A stretch of DNA of 64,000 nucleotides from Pelomonas sp. BJYL3. GTDB taxonomy: Bacteria > Pseudomonadota > Gammaproteobacteria > Burkholderiales > Burkholderiaceae_C. Position 1 is the first letter of the stretch; every line of letters begins with the position of its first letter. A program made the translations under genes and the position numbers. The stretch is from contig NZ_JANZKX010000003.1 in assembly GCF_027257975.1 (NCBI RefSeq), positions 186,001-250,000 on the forward strand, read 5' to 3'. Shown piece by piece: positions 53,791-62,382 of this stretch. The notes under the pieces are model-generated. The model had not been told where the DNA came from, searched no databases, and was given only the letters and a program-made list of their open reading frames with translations.

Positions 53791-53973
53791 TCAGGCGTCT
53801 GCCTTGGTCTTCAGGACCTTGCGACCACGATAGAAGCCGTTGGGGCTGATGTGGTGACGCAGATGCACTTCACCGGTGGTCGGCTCGACGGCAGTGCCCG
53901 GATTGGTCAGGGCATTGTGCGAACGGTGCATACCACGCTTGGAAGGCGACTTCTTGTTTTGCTGAACGGCCAT
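53791..53973 (-). CDS. rpmF: 50S ribosomal protein L32
   Basis: This 60-residue protein matches the family in length and sequence: [20 protein letters not shown] followed by [20 protein letters not shown] and [16 protein letters not shown]. The four zinc-binding cysteines found in some L32 proteins are absent, as is usual in proteobacteria. AGGAG precedes the ATG. It precedes plsX and the fab genes, a conserved bacterial arrangement, and has its own promoter at 54203-54231. Confidence 0.98.
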   Translation of the reverse strand: MAVQQNKKSPSKRGMHRSHNALTNPGTAVEPTTGEVHLRHHISPNGFYRGRKVLKTKADA

Positions 53974-54323
53974 GGTGAATTCTCCTGGGGCTTCGGTGAT
54001 TTGAGGCTTGCTCGGCGGGTCCAGGCACTCATCAGCACGAATCGCTGACCTGCATCCGGAGATTCAAAGATGAATGCCCCAAAAGCCGTCACCGCGTGAC
54101 TCGTGCGTGTACCCGCTACCGACGCCTCGGCATCCCGTCCTTTGCCATCCATGCGTCCGTAAAGCCGGCAAACACGAAGAGCAAAGCGGGGAAAGCCTGC
54201 GATTCTAGCATGGCTTGAGGGCCTTGAGAATCCTGCCGCTACAAAACACGTCGCAACAAGGCAAGGGGAGGCGGATGCGGCCAGGACGGCCGCAGACACA
54301 CCGCCACCCGCCCCGCACCCGCA
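53974..54323. other. 350-bp gap between yceD and rpmF
   Basis: In many relatives yceD (DUF177) and rpmF are close neighbours. Here 350 bp separate them, and no ORF is convincing. The gap carries the rpmF promoter (54203-54231), which would give a leader of about 220 nt. I see no ribosomal-protein binding motif in it. Confidence 0.5.
54203..54231 (-). promoter_or_regulatory. Sigma-70-type promoter for rpmF-plsX-fab
   Basis: On the minus strand TTCTCA (complement of 54226-54231) is followed after exactly 17 bp by TAGAAT (complement of 54203-54208), in the context GCTAGAATCG. Transcription would begin near 54196. Confidence 0.6.
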
Positions 54324-54884
54324 CTACTGCGGCCGCCCCTTGCCCTTGAGTGCGGCGAGGGCCGCAAAGGGATGGGGCTTCTCGTCCTGGGCAGGCTCGG
54401 GCAGGTCATCGTCGGCGTGGACCAGGGGCTCCGGGCACTCCTCATGGCGGGGCACCAGGGGCAGCTCCAGCAGCAGTTCGTCCTCGATCAGCTCGCGCAG
54501 GTCCAGGGAACGGCTCATGGCCAGCACGTCCTCGTCGCTGTCGGCATCGAGTTGCGCGGCCATGTCTTCATCGCGCACGAAGCGCAGGCTGCGCTGCACG
54601 GCCAGGTGCTGGGCGTAAGGCTGCAGGCAGCGCTGGCAGACCAGGGTCACGGTGGCCTCGGCTTCCAGGTGCAGCCAGGTCTGGGGCTCGGCGGCGCGCG
54701 GATTCAGGCGCTCGCCGCTCACCGACCAGCGCAGCGGCGGCCAGCTGGCGGCCGGGGATTCCTCGGAGGCCGACTCCGCCAGGCGCGGGAGCTCGACCAT
54801 GGACCATTCCCCTTGCAGCTCGCCCGCATCGCGGGCAAAGGCCTCGACGTCGAGCTTCAGGGGATCGAATTGACGCTGTTTCAT
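54324..54884 (-). CDS. yceD: DUF177 (YceD) family protein
   Basis: This is a 186-residue protein. The start ATG at 54882-54884 begins MKQRQFDPLKLDVEAFARDA. The conserved core is VTLVCQRCLQPYAQHLAVQR with a Cys-x-x-Cys pair, followed by an acidic region (LDADSDEDVLAMSRSLDLRE LIEDELLLELPLVPRHEEC). The DUF177/YceD family sits upstream of rpmF in most bacteria and has been linked to 23S rRNA/ribosome biogenesis. It is divergent from maf across 60 bp. Confidence 0.93.
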   Translation of the reverse strand: MKQRQFDPLKLDVEAFARDAGELQGEWSMVELPRLAESASEESPAASWPPLRWSVSGERLNPRAAEPQTWLHLEAEATVTLVCQRCLQPYAQHLAVQRSLRFVRDEDMAAQLDADSDEDVLAMSRSLDLRELIEDELLLELPLVPRHEECPEPLVHADDDLPEPAQDEKPHPFAALAALKGKGRPQ

Positions 54885-54944
54885 GGGCTCAAGTGTACGA
54901 GCGCCCCTCGTGGGCGGCACCGCCGCGATGGGACAATCCGCCGC

Positions 54945-55568
54945 ATGAGTTCCACCCTGCCCCCCCTCCAGGACCCTGCCGAGGCCCGCTTGATCCTGGG
55001 CTCCACCTCCCGCTACCGGCGCGAGCTGCTGCAGCGCCTGCACCTGCCCTTCGCGGTCTGCGCGCCCGCCGTCGACGAGACGCCCCTGCCCGGCGAAGCC
55101 CCGGCCACCCTGGCGCGCCGCCTGGCCCTGGCCAAGGCTCGCGAGGTGGCAGCGCGCTTCCCGCAGGCGCTGGTGATCGGCTCCGACCAGGTCGCTGACC
55201 TCGACGGCCAGCCCATCGGCAAGCCCGGCACGCACGAACGGGCCATCGAGCAGCTGCGCGCCATGCGCGGCAGGACCGTGGTCTTCCAGACGGCGGTGGC
55301 GGTGGTCTGCCAGGCCCGTGGCTTCGAGGCGCAAGACCTGGCCCCCGTCTCGGTGCGCTTCCGGGCGCTGGACGATGCAGAGATCGAGCACTACCTCCGC
55401 ACCGAGCAGCCGTACGACTGCGCCGGCAGCGCCAAGTCCGAGGGCCTGGGCATCGCCCTGCTGGACGCCATCGACTCCGACGACCCCACGGCGCTCATCG
55501 GCCTGCCCCTGATCCGTGTGGCCCGCATGCTGCGTGAGGGCGGACTGAATCCGCTGGTGGCCGCATGA
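54945..55568 (+). CDS. maf: Maf-family nucleotide pyrophosphatase (YceF type)
   Basis: This is a 207-residue house-cleaning enzyme that hydrolyses modified nucleoside triphosphates. The N-terminal LILGSTSRYRRELLQRLHLP, the active-site SDQVADLDGQPIGKPGT and the C-terminal CAGSAKSEGLGIALLDAI and DDPTALIGLPLI segments fit the YceF (Maf-2) branch, often m7GTP-directed. The start ATG at 54945 is a few bases inside a GC-rich leader. Its stop overlaps the next gene (ATGA). Neighbourhood beside yceD-rpmF is conserved. Confidence 0.95.
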   Translation: MSSTLPPLQDPAEARLILGSTSRYRRELLQRLHLPFAVCAPAVDETPLPGEAPATLARRLALAKAREVAARFPQALVIGSDQVADLDGQPIGKPGTHERAIEQLRAMRGRTVVFQTAVAVVCQARGFEAQDLAPVSVRFRALDDAEIEHYLRTEQPYDCAGSAKSEGLGIALLDAIDSDDPTALIGLPLIRVARMLREGGLNPLVAA

Positions 55569-56344
55569 CGGCGGCCGCTGCGCGCAAGGGCCGACTGATC
55601 CTCGTGCCCAACACCCTGGACTTCGGCATCGAGGGCGAGGCCGTGGACCTGCGCCAGGTCATCCCCGACGACGTCCTGCGCTGCGCCGCAGGCCTGCAGC
55701 ACTGGGCCGCCGAGAACGCCAAGACCACGCGGGCCTTCCTCAAACGGGTCGACGCCCTGCATCCGCTGAGCCGCCCGCTTCAGGAGCTGCAGATCCAGGA
55801 GCTGCCCCGCCCCCCCAAGGGCGGCAAGCCCGTCACGGGCGACGACGCGGCCTGGCAGGCCCTGCTCGCCCCCGCGCTGGCCGGCCATGACGTCGGGCTG
55901 ATCTCGGAGGCCGGGCTGCCGGCCGTGGCCGACCCGGGCGCGCGGCTCGTGGCGCTGGCCCACCTGGCGGGCATTCCCGTGCTGCCGTTGAGCGGCCCCT
56001 CCTCCCTGCTGATGGCGCTGGCGGCCAGCGGCCTGAACGGCCAGAGCTTCGCCTTCGTGGGCTACCTGCCGGTCGAGCCCGCGGCCCGCACGGCGCGGCT
56101 GAAGGAGCTGGAGCAGCTCTCGCAGCGCTTCCAGCAGACTCAGCTGATGATCGAGACACCCTACCGCAACGAGGCCCTGCTGGACGCGCTGCTGGCAGGC
56201 CTGCGGCCGGAGACCCGCCTCACGCTCAGCTGCGGCCTGACCCTGGTCCAGGGCTTCAGCTGCAGCGGCACGGTCGCGCAATGGCGCAAGAAGCGCCCCG
56301 CCCTGCCGGACAAGGTGCCCGCCGTCTTCGGCCTGCTGGCCTGA
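55565..56344 (+). CDS. SAM-dependent methyltransferase, tetrapyrrole methylase/RsmI-like
   Basis: This is a 259-residue protein, translationally coupled to maf. The opening RLILVPNTLDFGIEGEAVDL RQVIP, then LISEAGLPAVADPGARLVAL A and PVLPLSGPSSLLMALAASG L and FAFVGYLPVE, match the TP-methylase fold and resemble RsmI (16S rRNA C1402 2'-O-methylase). The protein, however, is shorter at the C-terminus and has a divergent N-terminus (YraL-like paralogue). It probably methylates rRNA or another RNA, but assignment as true RsmI is not secure. Confidence 0.85.
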   Translation: MTAAAARKGRLILVPNTLDFGIEGEAVDLRQVIPDDVLRCAAGLQHWAAENAKTTRAFLKRVDALHPLSRPLQELQIQELPRPPKGGKPVTGDDAAWQALLAPALAGHDVGLISEAGLPAVADPGARLVALAHLAGIPVLPLSGPSSLLMALAASGLNGQSFAFVGYLPVEPAARTARLKELEQLSQRFQQTQLMIETPYRNEALLDALLAGLRPETRLTLSCGLTLVQGFSCSGTVAQWRKKRPALPDKVPAVFGLLA

Positions 56345-56358
56345 GCGGCCGCCGCATG

Positions 56359-56383
56359 AAAAAGGCCCGCTGCGGCGGGCCTT
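56359..56383 (-). terminator. Rho-independent terminator between the methyltransferase gene and rhlE
   Basis: AAGGCCCGC (56362-56370) pairs with GCGGGCCTT (56375-56383). On the minus strand five Us follow (A-tract 56359-56363), so it ends rhlE transcription, and it may also act on the convergent plus-strand transcript. Confidence 0.88.
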
Positions 56384-56390
56384 CGATGCG

Positions 56391-56403
56391 GGGGTCAGGT
56401 CTT
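56391..56403 (-). repeat. Dispersed 13-bp motif AAGACCTGACCCC, copy 4
   Basis: On the minus strand this exact copy directly follows the rhlE stop (TGA-GC-AAGACCTGACCCC) and lies between it and the terminator hairpin. Confidence 0.75.
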
Positions 56404-56405
56404 GC

Positions 56406-57869
56406 TCAGGACTCGCTGGGCGCGGCCGCCGGCTTGGCGCCGAACAGGGCCGCCACCTTCTTCTTGGGCTTGATGTAGCTGCTCAGGCCCTTGACCGGCG
56501 CCGCTGCGGTGCCACGCTCCCAGGCGGGCGGCTCCTCGGTGCTCTGGGGCTCGTAGGGCTTCTCGAAGAAGGCATCACGCGGCGCCGAGCGGGGTGCGGG
56601 GCGCGGGGCCGCAGCAGGCGCAGGCGCAGCAGTTGCACCGGAGGGCGCGCCTTCGCGGCGGTCTTCCCAGTCACGGCGCGGGCGGCGCGGACGGTCATCC
56701 TCGAGTTCGAAGGGCTCCAGGTCCAGCTTGCGCTTGATGAGCTTCTCGATGTCGGCCACCAGGCGGGCGTCCGAGCGGGCCACCAGCGTGACGGCAATGC
56801 CCGAGGCTCCGGCACGGCCGGTGCGGCCGATGCGGTGGACGTAGTCTTCGGCGTTGAAGGGCACGTCGAAGTTGAAGACTGCCGGCAGGTCGGCGATGTC
56901 CAGACCGCGGGCTGCGACGTCGGTGGCCACCAGCAGGTCCACGTCGCCGCGCTTGAAGGCGTCCAGGGATTTCAGGCGCTCGTCCTGGGACTTGTCGCCG
57001 TGCAGGGCCGCGGTGCGCAGGCCGTCGCGCTCGAAGGAGCGGGCCAGGCGCGCGGCGCCCAGCTTGGAGTTCACGAAGACGATGGCCTGCTTGATCTCGC
57101 GCTGGCGCAGGATCTGGCAGACGGTGCGGCGCTTGTCGTCGTCCTCGACGCTGTAGAAGCGCTGCTCCACCGTGGAGGCCGTGGCATTGGGACGCGCCAC
57201 CTCGATCAGCTCCGGATTCTGCAGATAGCTCTGGGCCAGGCGCTTGATCTCAGGCGAGAAGGTGGCCGAGAACAGCAGGGTCTGGCGCTGCTTGGGCAGG
57301 TAGCTGAGGATGCGCTGCAGGTCGGGCAGGAAGCCGATGTCCAGCATGCGGTCGGCCTCGTCCAGCACCACGTACTCGACCTGGTTCAGCACGGCCGTCT
57401 TGGCCTCGATGTGGTCCAGCAGACGGCCCGGCGTGGCGATCAGCACCTCGACGCCGCGGCGCAGCTCTTCCATCTGCGGCTTGATGTCGATGCCGCCGAA
57501 GACGCAGGCCACGCGCAGCTGGCTGTGCTTGGCATAGGCCTTGACGTTGTTGGCCACCTGGTCCGCCAGCTCGCGGGTGGGCGCCAGGCACAGCGCGCGC
57601 ACCGGATGCCGGGCCGGCGAGGCGCTGGCGTTCTCGTGGCGCAGCATGCGCTGCAGCAGCGGGATGGAGAAGGCGGCGGTCTTGCCGGTGCCGGTCTGGG
57701 CCGCCCCCATCACGTCGCGTCCGGCCAGCACGACCGGGATGGCCTTGGCCTGGATGGGCGTCATCGTCGCGTAGCCCTGGTCAGCCACGGCGCGCAGCAG
57801 CTTGGCGTCCAGGGGCAGCGTATCGAAGCGCGCCGGAGCGGCTTCGGCAGTCATGGTGGTGTCGGTCAT
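56406..57869 (-). CDS. rhlE: DEAD-box ATP-dependent RNA helicase
   Basis: This is a 487-residue RhlE-type helicase. The Q motif is near GYATMTPIQAKAIPVVLAGR D, motif I is AQTGTGKTAAF (about 56), DEAD is in VVLDEADRMLD (about 171), SAT is in LFSATFS (about 203), and motif VI is YVHRIGRTGRAG (about 345). The C-terminal tail is Pro/Ala/Arg-rich and ends in KGLSSYIKPKKKVAALFG. Such enzymes remodel RNA in ribosome assembly and mRNA decay and can associate with RNase E, which is encoded at 30433-33456. The gene appears monocistronic. Confidence 0.95.
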   Translation of the reverse strand: MTDTTMTAEAAPARFDTLPLDAKLLRAVADQGYATMTPIQAKAIPVVLAGRDVMGAAQTGTGKTAAFSIPLLQRMLRHENASASPARHPVRALCLAPTRELADQVANNVKAYAKHSQLRVACVFGGIDIKPQMEELRRGVEVLIATPGRLLDHIEAKTAVLNQVEYVVLDEADRMLDIGFLPDLQRILSYLPKQRQTLLFSATFSPEIKRLAQSYLQNPELIEVARPNATASTVEQRFYSVEDDDKRRTVCQILRQREIKQAIVFVNSKLGAARLARSFERDGLRTAALHGDKSQDERLKSLDAFKRGDVDLLVATDVAARGLDIADLPAVFNFDVPFNAEDYVHRIGRTGRAGASGIAVTLVARSDARLVADIEKLIKRKLDLEPFELEDDRPRRPRRDWEDRREGAPSGATAAPAPAAAPRPAPRSAPRDAFFEKPYEPQSTEEPPAWERGTAAAPVKGLSSYIKPKKKVAALFGAKPAAAPSES

Positions 57870-57893
57870 AGCCCTCTATTATCGCCAAGGCGC

Positions 57894-59042
57894 CTATTTT
57901 GTCGGTTTGGCCGTCAAACGGCGTCTGCCGCGCACGCCGGACAGGCGCCTGCGGCGATGTGGCGCGAGCCAGCGCGGCGTCCTGAAGCGAACAATGCGCC
58001 AGTAGATGCCGACATAGCTGAACCCGAACAGCACGATACAGACCGCCAGCATGCGGGTCGAGTCCCAGAACAGCAGCGCCGGGATCAGGGACAGCGTGCA
58101 CAGCGACCACAAATAGGGGGCCGTCATGGAGTTGCGGCGCGTCAGGTGCCGGGCGTCCGTCTGCCCCGAGGCCCAGCGCATCACACGGCGGTAGATCAGC
58201 GAGTGCAGGTGGATGCCGTCCGGAAGCCCGGGCGGCACGGAACGGATGAACTTGCGCCGGTAGATGGAGAACACCGTCTCGAACACCGGGTAGATGCACA
58301 CCATCAAGGCAAAGAGTGGCGAGATCTGCGGATGGCGGTGGATCAGCAGAATGGCCAGCTCGGCCAGGTAGAAGCCGATGAAGTAAGCCCCGCCGTCGCC
58401 CAGGAAGATCAGGCCGGCCGGGAAGTTCCACACGAAGAAGCCGAGCACCGCGCCCACGCCGGCCAGCGACCACATGACCAGGACGGTGTCGCCCACGGCA
58501 TGGGCCACGTAGGCGATGGTGAGCAGCATCAGCATCACGCACATGGACGACAGGCCGTTGAAGCCATCGATGATGTTGACGGCATTGGCCACGCCAGCCA
58601 CGACGAACACCGTCACCGCCAGCGCACCGGCGAAGGTCCCGACCACCCAGTCGATGCCCGGGATGTCCGTGCGCACCAGCGCGCTGCCAAGGAACCAGAC
58701 CGCCGCCGCCGCGGACACCGCCGTGGCCAGCAGGCGCTTGGCGGGCGTGACACGCTTGGTGAGGTCTTCCACCAGGCCGGCCACGAAGGCCGGCAGCCCG
58801 CACAGCAGCAGGCCGGCGCCCAGTGCTACCTCCTCGCGCTGGTAGAACCAGGCATAGCCCGCAAAAACCAGCAGGCCCAGGTAGATACCCACGCCACCAA
58901 TGCGCGGCACCGGGCGAGCATGGAACTTCTGGGGGCCGGACAGATCGAGGTCGGCACTGATGTGGCCGTGGCTCCGCGCAGAACGGACGACCGCCAGCGT
59001 GAGGACCGCGGCAGCTAGAAATGGCAGGAGCACATGAAACAT
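57894..59042 (-). CDS. WecA/MraY-family undecaprenyl-phosphate glycosylphosphotransferase
   Basis: This is a 382-residue polytopic membrane enzyme with about 11 helices. Conserved loops are KFHARPVPRIGGVGIYLGLL, VNIIDGFNGLSSM and LIFLGDGGAYFIGFYLAELA, plus PDGIHLHSLIYRRVMRW, a His-rich loop like the HIHH motif of WecA. It would transfer a sugar-1-phosphate (often GlcNAc-1-P or a related sugar) to undecaprenyl phosphate, starting an O-antigen or exopolysaccharide repeat. The C-terminus is unusually basic (RRRRLSGVRGRRRLTAKPTK). It is divergent from the export genes that follow. I avoid the symbol wecA because specificity is unknown. Confidence 0.92.
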   Translation of the reverse strand: MFHVLLPFLAAAVLTLAVVRSARSHGHISADLDLSGPQKFHARPVPRIGGVGIYLGLLVFAGYAWFYQREEVALGAGLLLCGLPAFVAGLVEDLTKRVTPAKRLLATAVSAAAAVWFLGSALVRTDIPGIDWVVGTFAGALAVTVFVVAGVANAVNIIDGFNGLSSMCVMLMLLTIAYVAHAVGDTVLVMWSLAGVGAVLGFFVWNFPAGLIFLGDGGAYFIGFYLAELAILLIHRHPQISPLFALMVCIYPVFETVFSIYRRKFIRSVPPGLPDGIHLHSLIYRRVMRWASGQTDARHLTRRNSMTAPYLWSLCTLSLIPALLFWDSTRMLAVCIVLFGFSYVGIYWRIVRFRTPRWLAPHRRRRLSGVRGRRRLTAKPTK

Positions 59043-59167
59043 GGGGCGCTAGTGTAACGACCCAGCCCTGGCCATCCGGGCTCCTCCGGAGTCATGAGTA
59101 GAATGCCGCTGCTTTGGCATTGCCCCCTGTCCGGCCCCGGCCGACCCTGTCTGTTCTGCGAGCACCC

Positions 59168-61144
59168 ATGACCATTCGCAAGTCTCTGAGGCGTCTGCCC
59201 TTCCATCATGTCGGCAGCAGCGTGTGCCTTCTTGCCATCTGCGGAGCGCTCACCTTGGGAACGGCGAGCCAGGCCCAAGAATACAGCAGCACCAGCAGCA
59301 GCAAGGAATCGGTCGACACCGGCCCGGTGCGCCTCAACAGCAGCAACCGGACGTCCAACCGTACCGAGGAGGACGAGCGGCTGCGCAACCGCAACGGCAA
59401 GGACCGCCGCCAGACGGACAGCAACCGGGACGACAACCTCGACAAGTCAGAGCTCGAGCGCATCCGCCGCCGCAACCAGCTGGCACCGCGCAGCGACTTC
59501 GAGCGCTTCGTGCAGCAGGCCGCCGGCTCCGCCACCGACCCCGACACGCCGGAGATCCGCCGCTTCGGCGCGGACCTGATGGTCCCGCCCAGCCGCCAGT
59601 CCCTCAGCCTGGAGACGCCCAGCCAGATCCCCGGTGACTACCTGGTGAGCGTCGGCGACGAACTCACGGTCTCGATCTGGGGCGCCGTGGAGGCCGAGCT
59701 GCCGCTGGAGGTCGACCGCTCCGGCCGCATCAGCATTCCGCGCGTGGGCCCCGTGCAGGTCGCGGGCGTGCGTTACGCCGACCTCAACGCCACCATCGAC
59801 CGCCAGGCATCCAAGGTCTTCCGCAACTACAAGATCAACGCGAGCCTCAGCCGCCTGCGCAGCATCCGCGTCTACGTCACCGGGTTCACGCAGCGCCCGG
59901 GCTCCTACGCGGTGAGCAGCCTGGCCACCGTCACGCAGGCCCTGATGACGGCGGGCGGCCCGTCCGATGCCGGCAGCTTCCGCAACATCGAGCTGAAGCG
60001 CGGCGGCCGCACCGTGGCCCAGTTCGACCTCTACAGCTTCCTGCTGCGCGGCGACAGCGCCGGCGACAAGCAGCTCCAGGCGGGCGATGTCATCCACATC
60101 GGCGCCGTGGGCACCCAGGTCGCTCTGATCGGCAGCGTGAACAAGCCAGCGATCTTCGAGCTCAAGCAGGGCGAGACCCTGAAGGACCTCCTGCAGTACG
60201 CAGGCGGTTTTTCCGCCGTGGCTGACCGCAGCCGGCTCAGCGTCGAGAAGCTGGAAAGCCGCAGCGCTGCCCGTGTCTTCGAGCTGACCATGCCCGCCCA
60301 GATCAACACGCCCCTGCAGGACGGCGACCTGGTCCGCGCCTACAACGCCATCGAGCTGGCCCAGCCCCAGCAGCACCAGAACAAGCGCGTGCGCATCGAG
60401 GGCGAGGTGGCCCGCCCCGGCGAGTACGTGCTGCCGCCCTCGGCGCGCCTGACCGATGCCGTCGCCGCGGCCGGCGGCCTGGCACCCAATGCCTACATCT
60501 TCGGCACGGAGTTCAACCGCGAGAGCGTCCGCCAGACCCAGCAGGAGAACTATGACCGTGCCCTGCGCGACCTGGAGACCGAGCTGACCCGCGTCACCTC
60601 CACCCAGAAGGCCCTCACCGCCGACGAGGCGACGGCCCAGTCGGTGCGCGCCCAGGGCTCGTCCAAGCTGATCGACCGCCTGCGCGAGGTCCGCCCCAAC
60701 GGCCGCATCGTGCTGCAGCTGGCGCCGGACGCGCGCGAACTGCCCCCGGTCGCCCTGGAGAACGGAGACCGCATCCTGATCCCGGCGCGCCCGACCACCG
60801 TCGGCGTCTTCGGCAGCGTCTTCAACGGCGGCAGCTTCCTCTACAAGGACGGTCTGGGCATTTCAGACTTCCTGCGCCTGGCCGGTGGCCCGACTCGTGG
60901 CGCCGACACCAGCAGCGCCTTCGTCGTGCGCGCCAACGGCAGCGTGATCAGCGCACGTCAGCGCAGCGGTGGCTGGTTCACCGCTGGCAGCAGCTTCGAG
61001 GGCACCCCGGCCGAGCCGGGCGACACCGTCTTCGTGCCCGAGGAACTGGACAAGACCACCTTCACGCAGGTCGCGAAGGAATGGACGCAGATCCTGTACC
61101 AGTTCGGCATCGGTGCGGCTGCCCTGAAGACCATCAAGAACTGA
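59168..61144 (+). CDS. Wza-like polysaccharide export protein with SLBB repeats
   Basis: This is a 658-residue protein. The start ATG at 59168 begins an N-terminal hydrophobic segment (SSVCLLAICGALTLGTASQA), followed by a charged, low-complexity stretch (residues about 35-95). The poly-export domain (IPGDYLVSVGDELTVSIWGA) begins near residue 155. Several SLBB domains follow, for example IRVYVTGFTQRPGSYAVSSL, VALIGSVNKPAIFELKQGET, KRVRIEGEVARPGEYVLPPS and VGVFGSVFNGGSFLYKDGLG. No clear lipobox is present. It forms the outer-membrane or periplasmic exit channel for a polysaccharide. It is first in a plus-strand operon; a TAGAAT box at 59099-59104 is a possible -10. Confidence 0.93.
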   Translation: MTIRKSLRRLPFHHVGSSVCLLAICGALTLGTASQAQEYSSTSSSKESVDTGPVRLNSSNRTSNRTEEDERLRNRNGKDRRQTDSNRDDNLDKSELERIRRRNQLAPRSDFERFVQQAAGSATDPDTPEIRRFGADLMVPPSRQSLSLETPSQIPGDYLVSVGDELTVSIWGAVEAELPLEVDRSGRISIPRVGPVQVAGVRYADLNATIDRQASKVFRNYKINASLSRLRSIRVYVTGFTQRPGSYAVSSLATVTQALMTAGGPSDAGSFRNIELKRGGRTVAQFDLYSFLLRGDSAGDKQLQAGDVIHIGAVGTQVALIGSVNKPAIFELKQGETLKDLLQYAGGFSAVADRSRLSVEKLESRSAARVFELTMPAQINTPLQDGDLVRAYNAIELAQPQQHQNKRVRIEGEVARPGEYVLPPSARLTDAVAAAGGLAPNAYIFGTEFNRESVRQTQQENYDRALRDLETELTRVTSTQKALTADEATAQSVRAQGSSKLIDRLREVRPNGRIVLQLAPDARELPPVALENGDRILIPARPTTVGVFGSVFNGGSFLYKDGLGISDFLRLAGGPTRGADTSSAFVVRANGSVISARQRSGGWFTAGSSFEGTPAEPGDTVFVPEELDKTTFTQVAKEWTQILYQFGIGAAALKTIKN

Positions 61145-61171
61145 CCGCCAGCCTTTGGAGCGCAATTTCCC

Positions 61172-62347
61172 GTGACCCCGATCAGCAACGACAGCAATCC
61201 GGCTGTGCACTCGGACGACGTTCCCGGCGAACCGTCAATGCTCGTCAGCGCCACGGTGCTGGCCTCCCGCTGGCGCAGCATCCTGCTCAGCGCCCTCGCC
61301 GCGAGCGGCCTGGCGCTGGGCATCACCTTCGTCGTCAGCCCCACCTATACGGCCGCCACCTCCTTCCTGCCGCCGCAGCAGCAGTCGGGCCTGGCCTCCT
61401 CGGCGCTGGCCTCGCTCGGCTCGCTGGCCGGCCTGGCCGCGGGCGCCGCGGGCCTCAAGAGCCCGGCGGACCAGTATGTGTCCCTGCTGCAGAGCGTCAC
61501 CGTGGCCGATCGCATCATCGACCAGTTCAAGCTGGGCGAGGTTTACGACCTCAAGCTGCGCTCGCAGGTCCGCCAGGAGCTGGGCAGCAACGTCCGCATC
61601 AGCCTGGGCAAGAAGGACGGCCTGATCTCCGTGGTCGTCGATGACAGCGAACCCGGTCGCGCGGCCGACATGGCCAATGCCTATGTCGTGCAGCTGCGCA
61701 AGCTGACCAGCGAGCTGGCCATCACCGAGGCCCAGCAGCGCCGCGCCTTCTTCGAACGCCAGATCAAGGCGACCCAGGAAGCCCTGACCAAGGCGCAGAA
61801 GGCGCTGCAGGACGCCGGCTTCACCGCCGGCAGCATCAACGCCGAGCCCAAAGCCGCGGCAGAGACCTATGCCAAGCTGCGCGCCGAGAAGACCGCCGCA
61901 GAGGTGAAGCTGCAGACCTTGCGCAGCAGCCTCAACGACAACGCCCTGGAAGTGCGCAGTGCCCTGGCCATGGTCAACGCACTGACCACCCAGCTGAACC
62001 AGATGACGGCCCAGCGCGACCAGGACAAGCCCTCCGACGGCGACTACCTCTCCAAGTACCGCGAATACAAGTACCAGGAAGCGCTGTTCGAGTCCTTTGC
62101 CCGCCAGCTCGAGCTGGCCAAGCTGGACGAAGCCCGCGAAGGCGCGCTGATCCAGGTGGTGGACACCGCCTCGCCGCCCGACCGCCGCGCCAAGCCCAAG
62201 CGTGTCATGACGGCTGCGCTGGTGTTCCTGATCAGCCTGTTCGCTGCTGGCGGCTTCGTGCTGGCCCGCCATCGGTGGAAGGAGCAGCAGAAGCGCCCCG
62301 AGCAGGCCCTTCTGTGGCAGCAGTTCAAGCTCGCCTTCAAGCGCTGA
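61172..62347 (+). CDS. Wzz/chain-length determinant family protein
   Basis: This is a 391-residue inner-membrane polysaccharide co-polymerase. The GTG at 61172 is preceded by GGAG. A first transmembrane helix (ILLSALAASGLALGITFVVS) is followed by PTYTAATSFLPPQQQ and a Gly/Ala/Ser-rich loop (SSALASLGSLAGLAAGAAG). A long coiled-coil periplasmic domain follows, and a second helix lies near residues 345-365 (VMTAALVFLISLFAAGGFVL A), preceded by the Pro-rich TASPPDRRAKPKR motif. No C-terminal kinase domain is fused, so it is the Wzz type rather than Wzc. It sets polymer length for the adjoining Wza-like exporter. Confidence 0.92.
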   Translation: MTPISNDSNPAVHSDDVPGEPSMLVSATVLASRWRSILLSALAASGLALGITFVVSPTYTAATSFLPPQQQSGLASSALASLGSLAGLAAGAAGLKSPADQYVSLLQSVTVADRIIDQFKLGEVYDLKLRSQVRQELGSNVRISLGKKDGLISVVVDDSEPGRAADMANAYVVQLRKLTSELAITEAQQRRAFFERQIKATQEALTKAQKALQDAGFTAGSINAEPKAAAETYAKLRAEKTAAEVKLQTLRSSLNDNALEVRSALAMVNALTTQLNQMTAQRDQDKPSDGDYLSKYREYKYQEALFESFARQLELAKLDEAREGALIQVVDTASPPDRRAKPKRVMTAALVFLISLFAAGGFVLARHRWKEQQKRPEQALLWQQFKLAFKR

Positions 62348-62382
62348 AAGAGTGACGGCCGACTGTGCGGCTGTCAGACCCC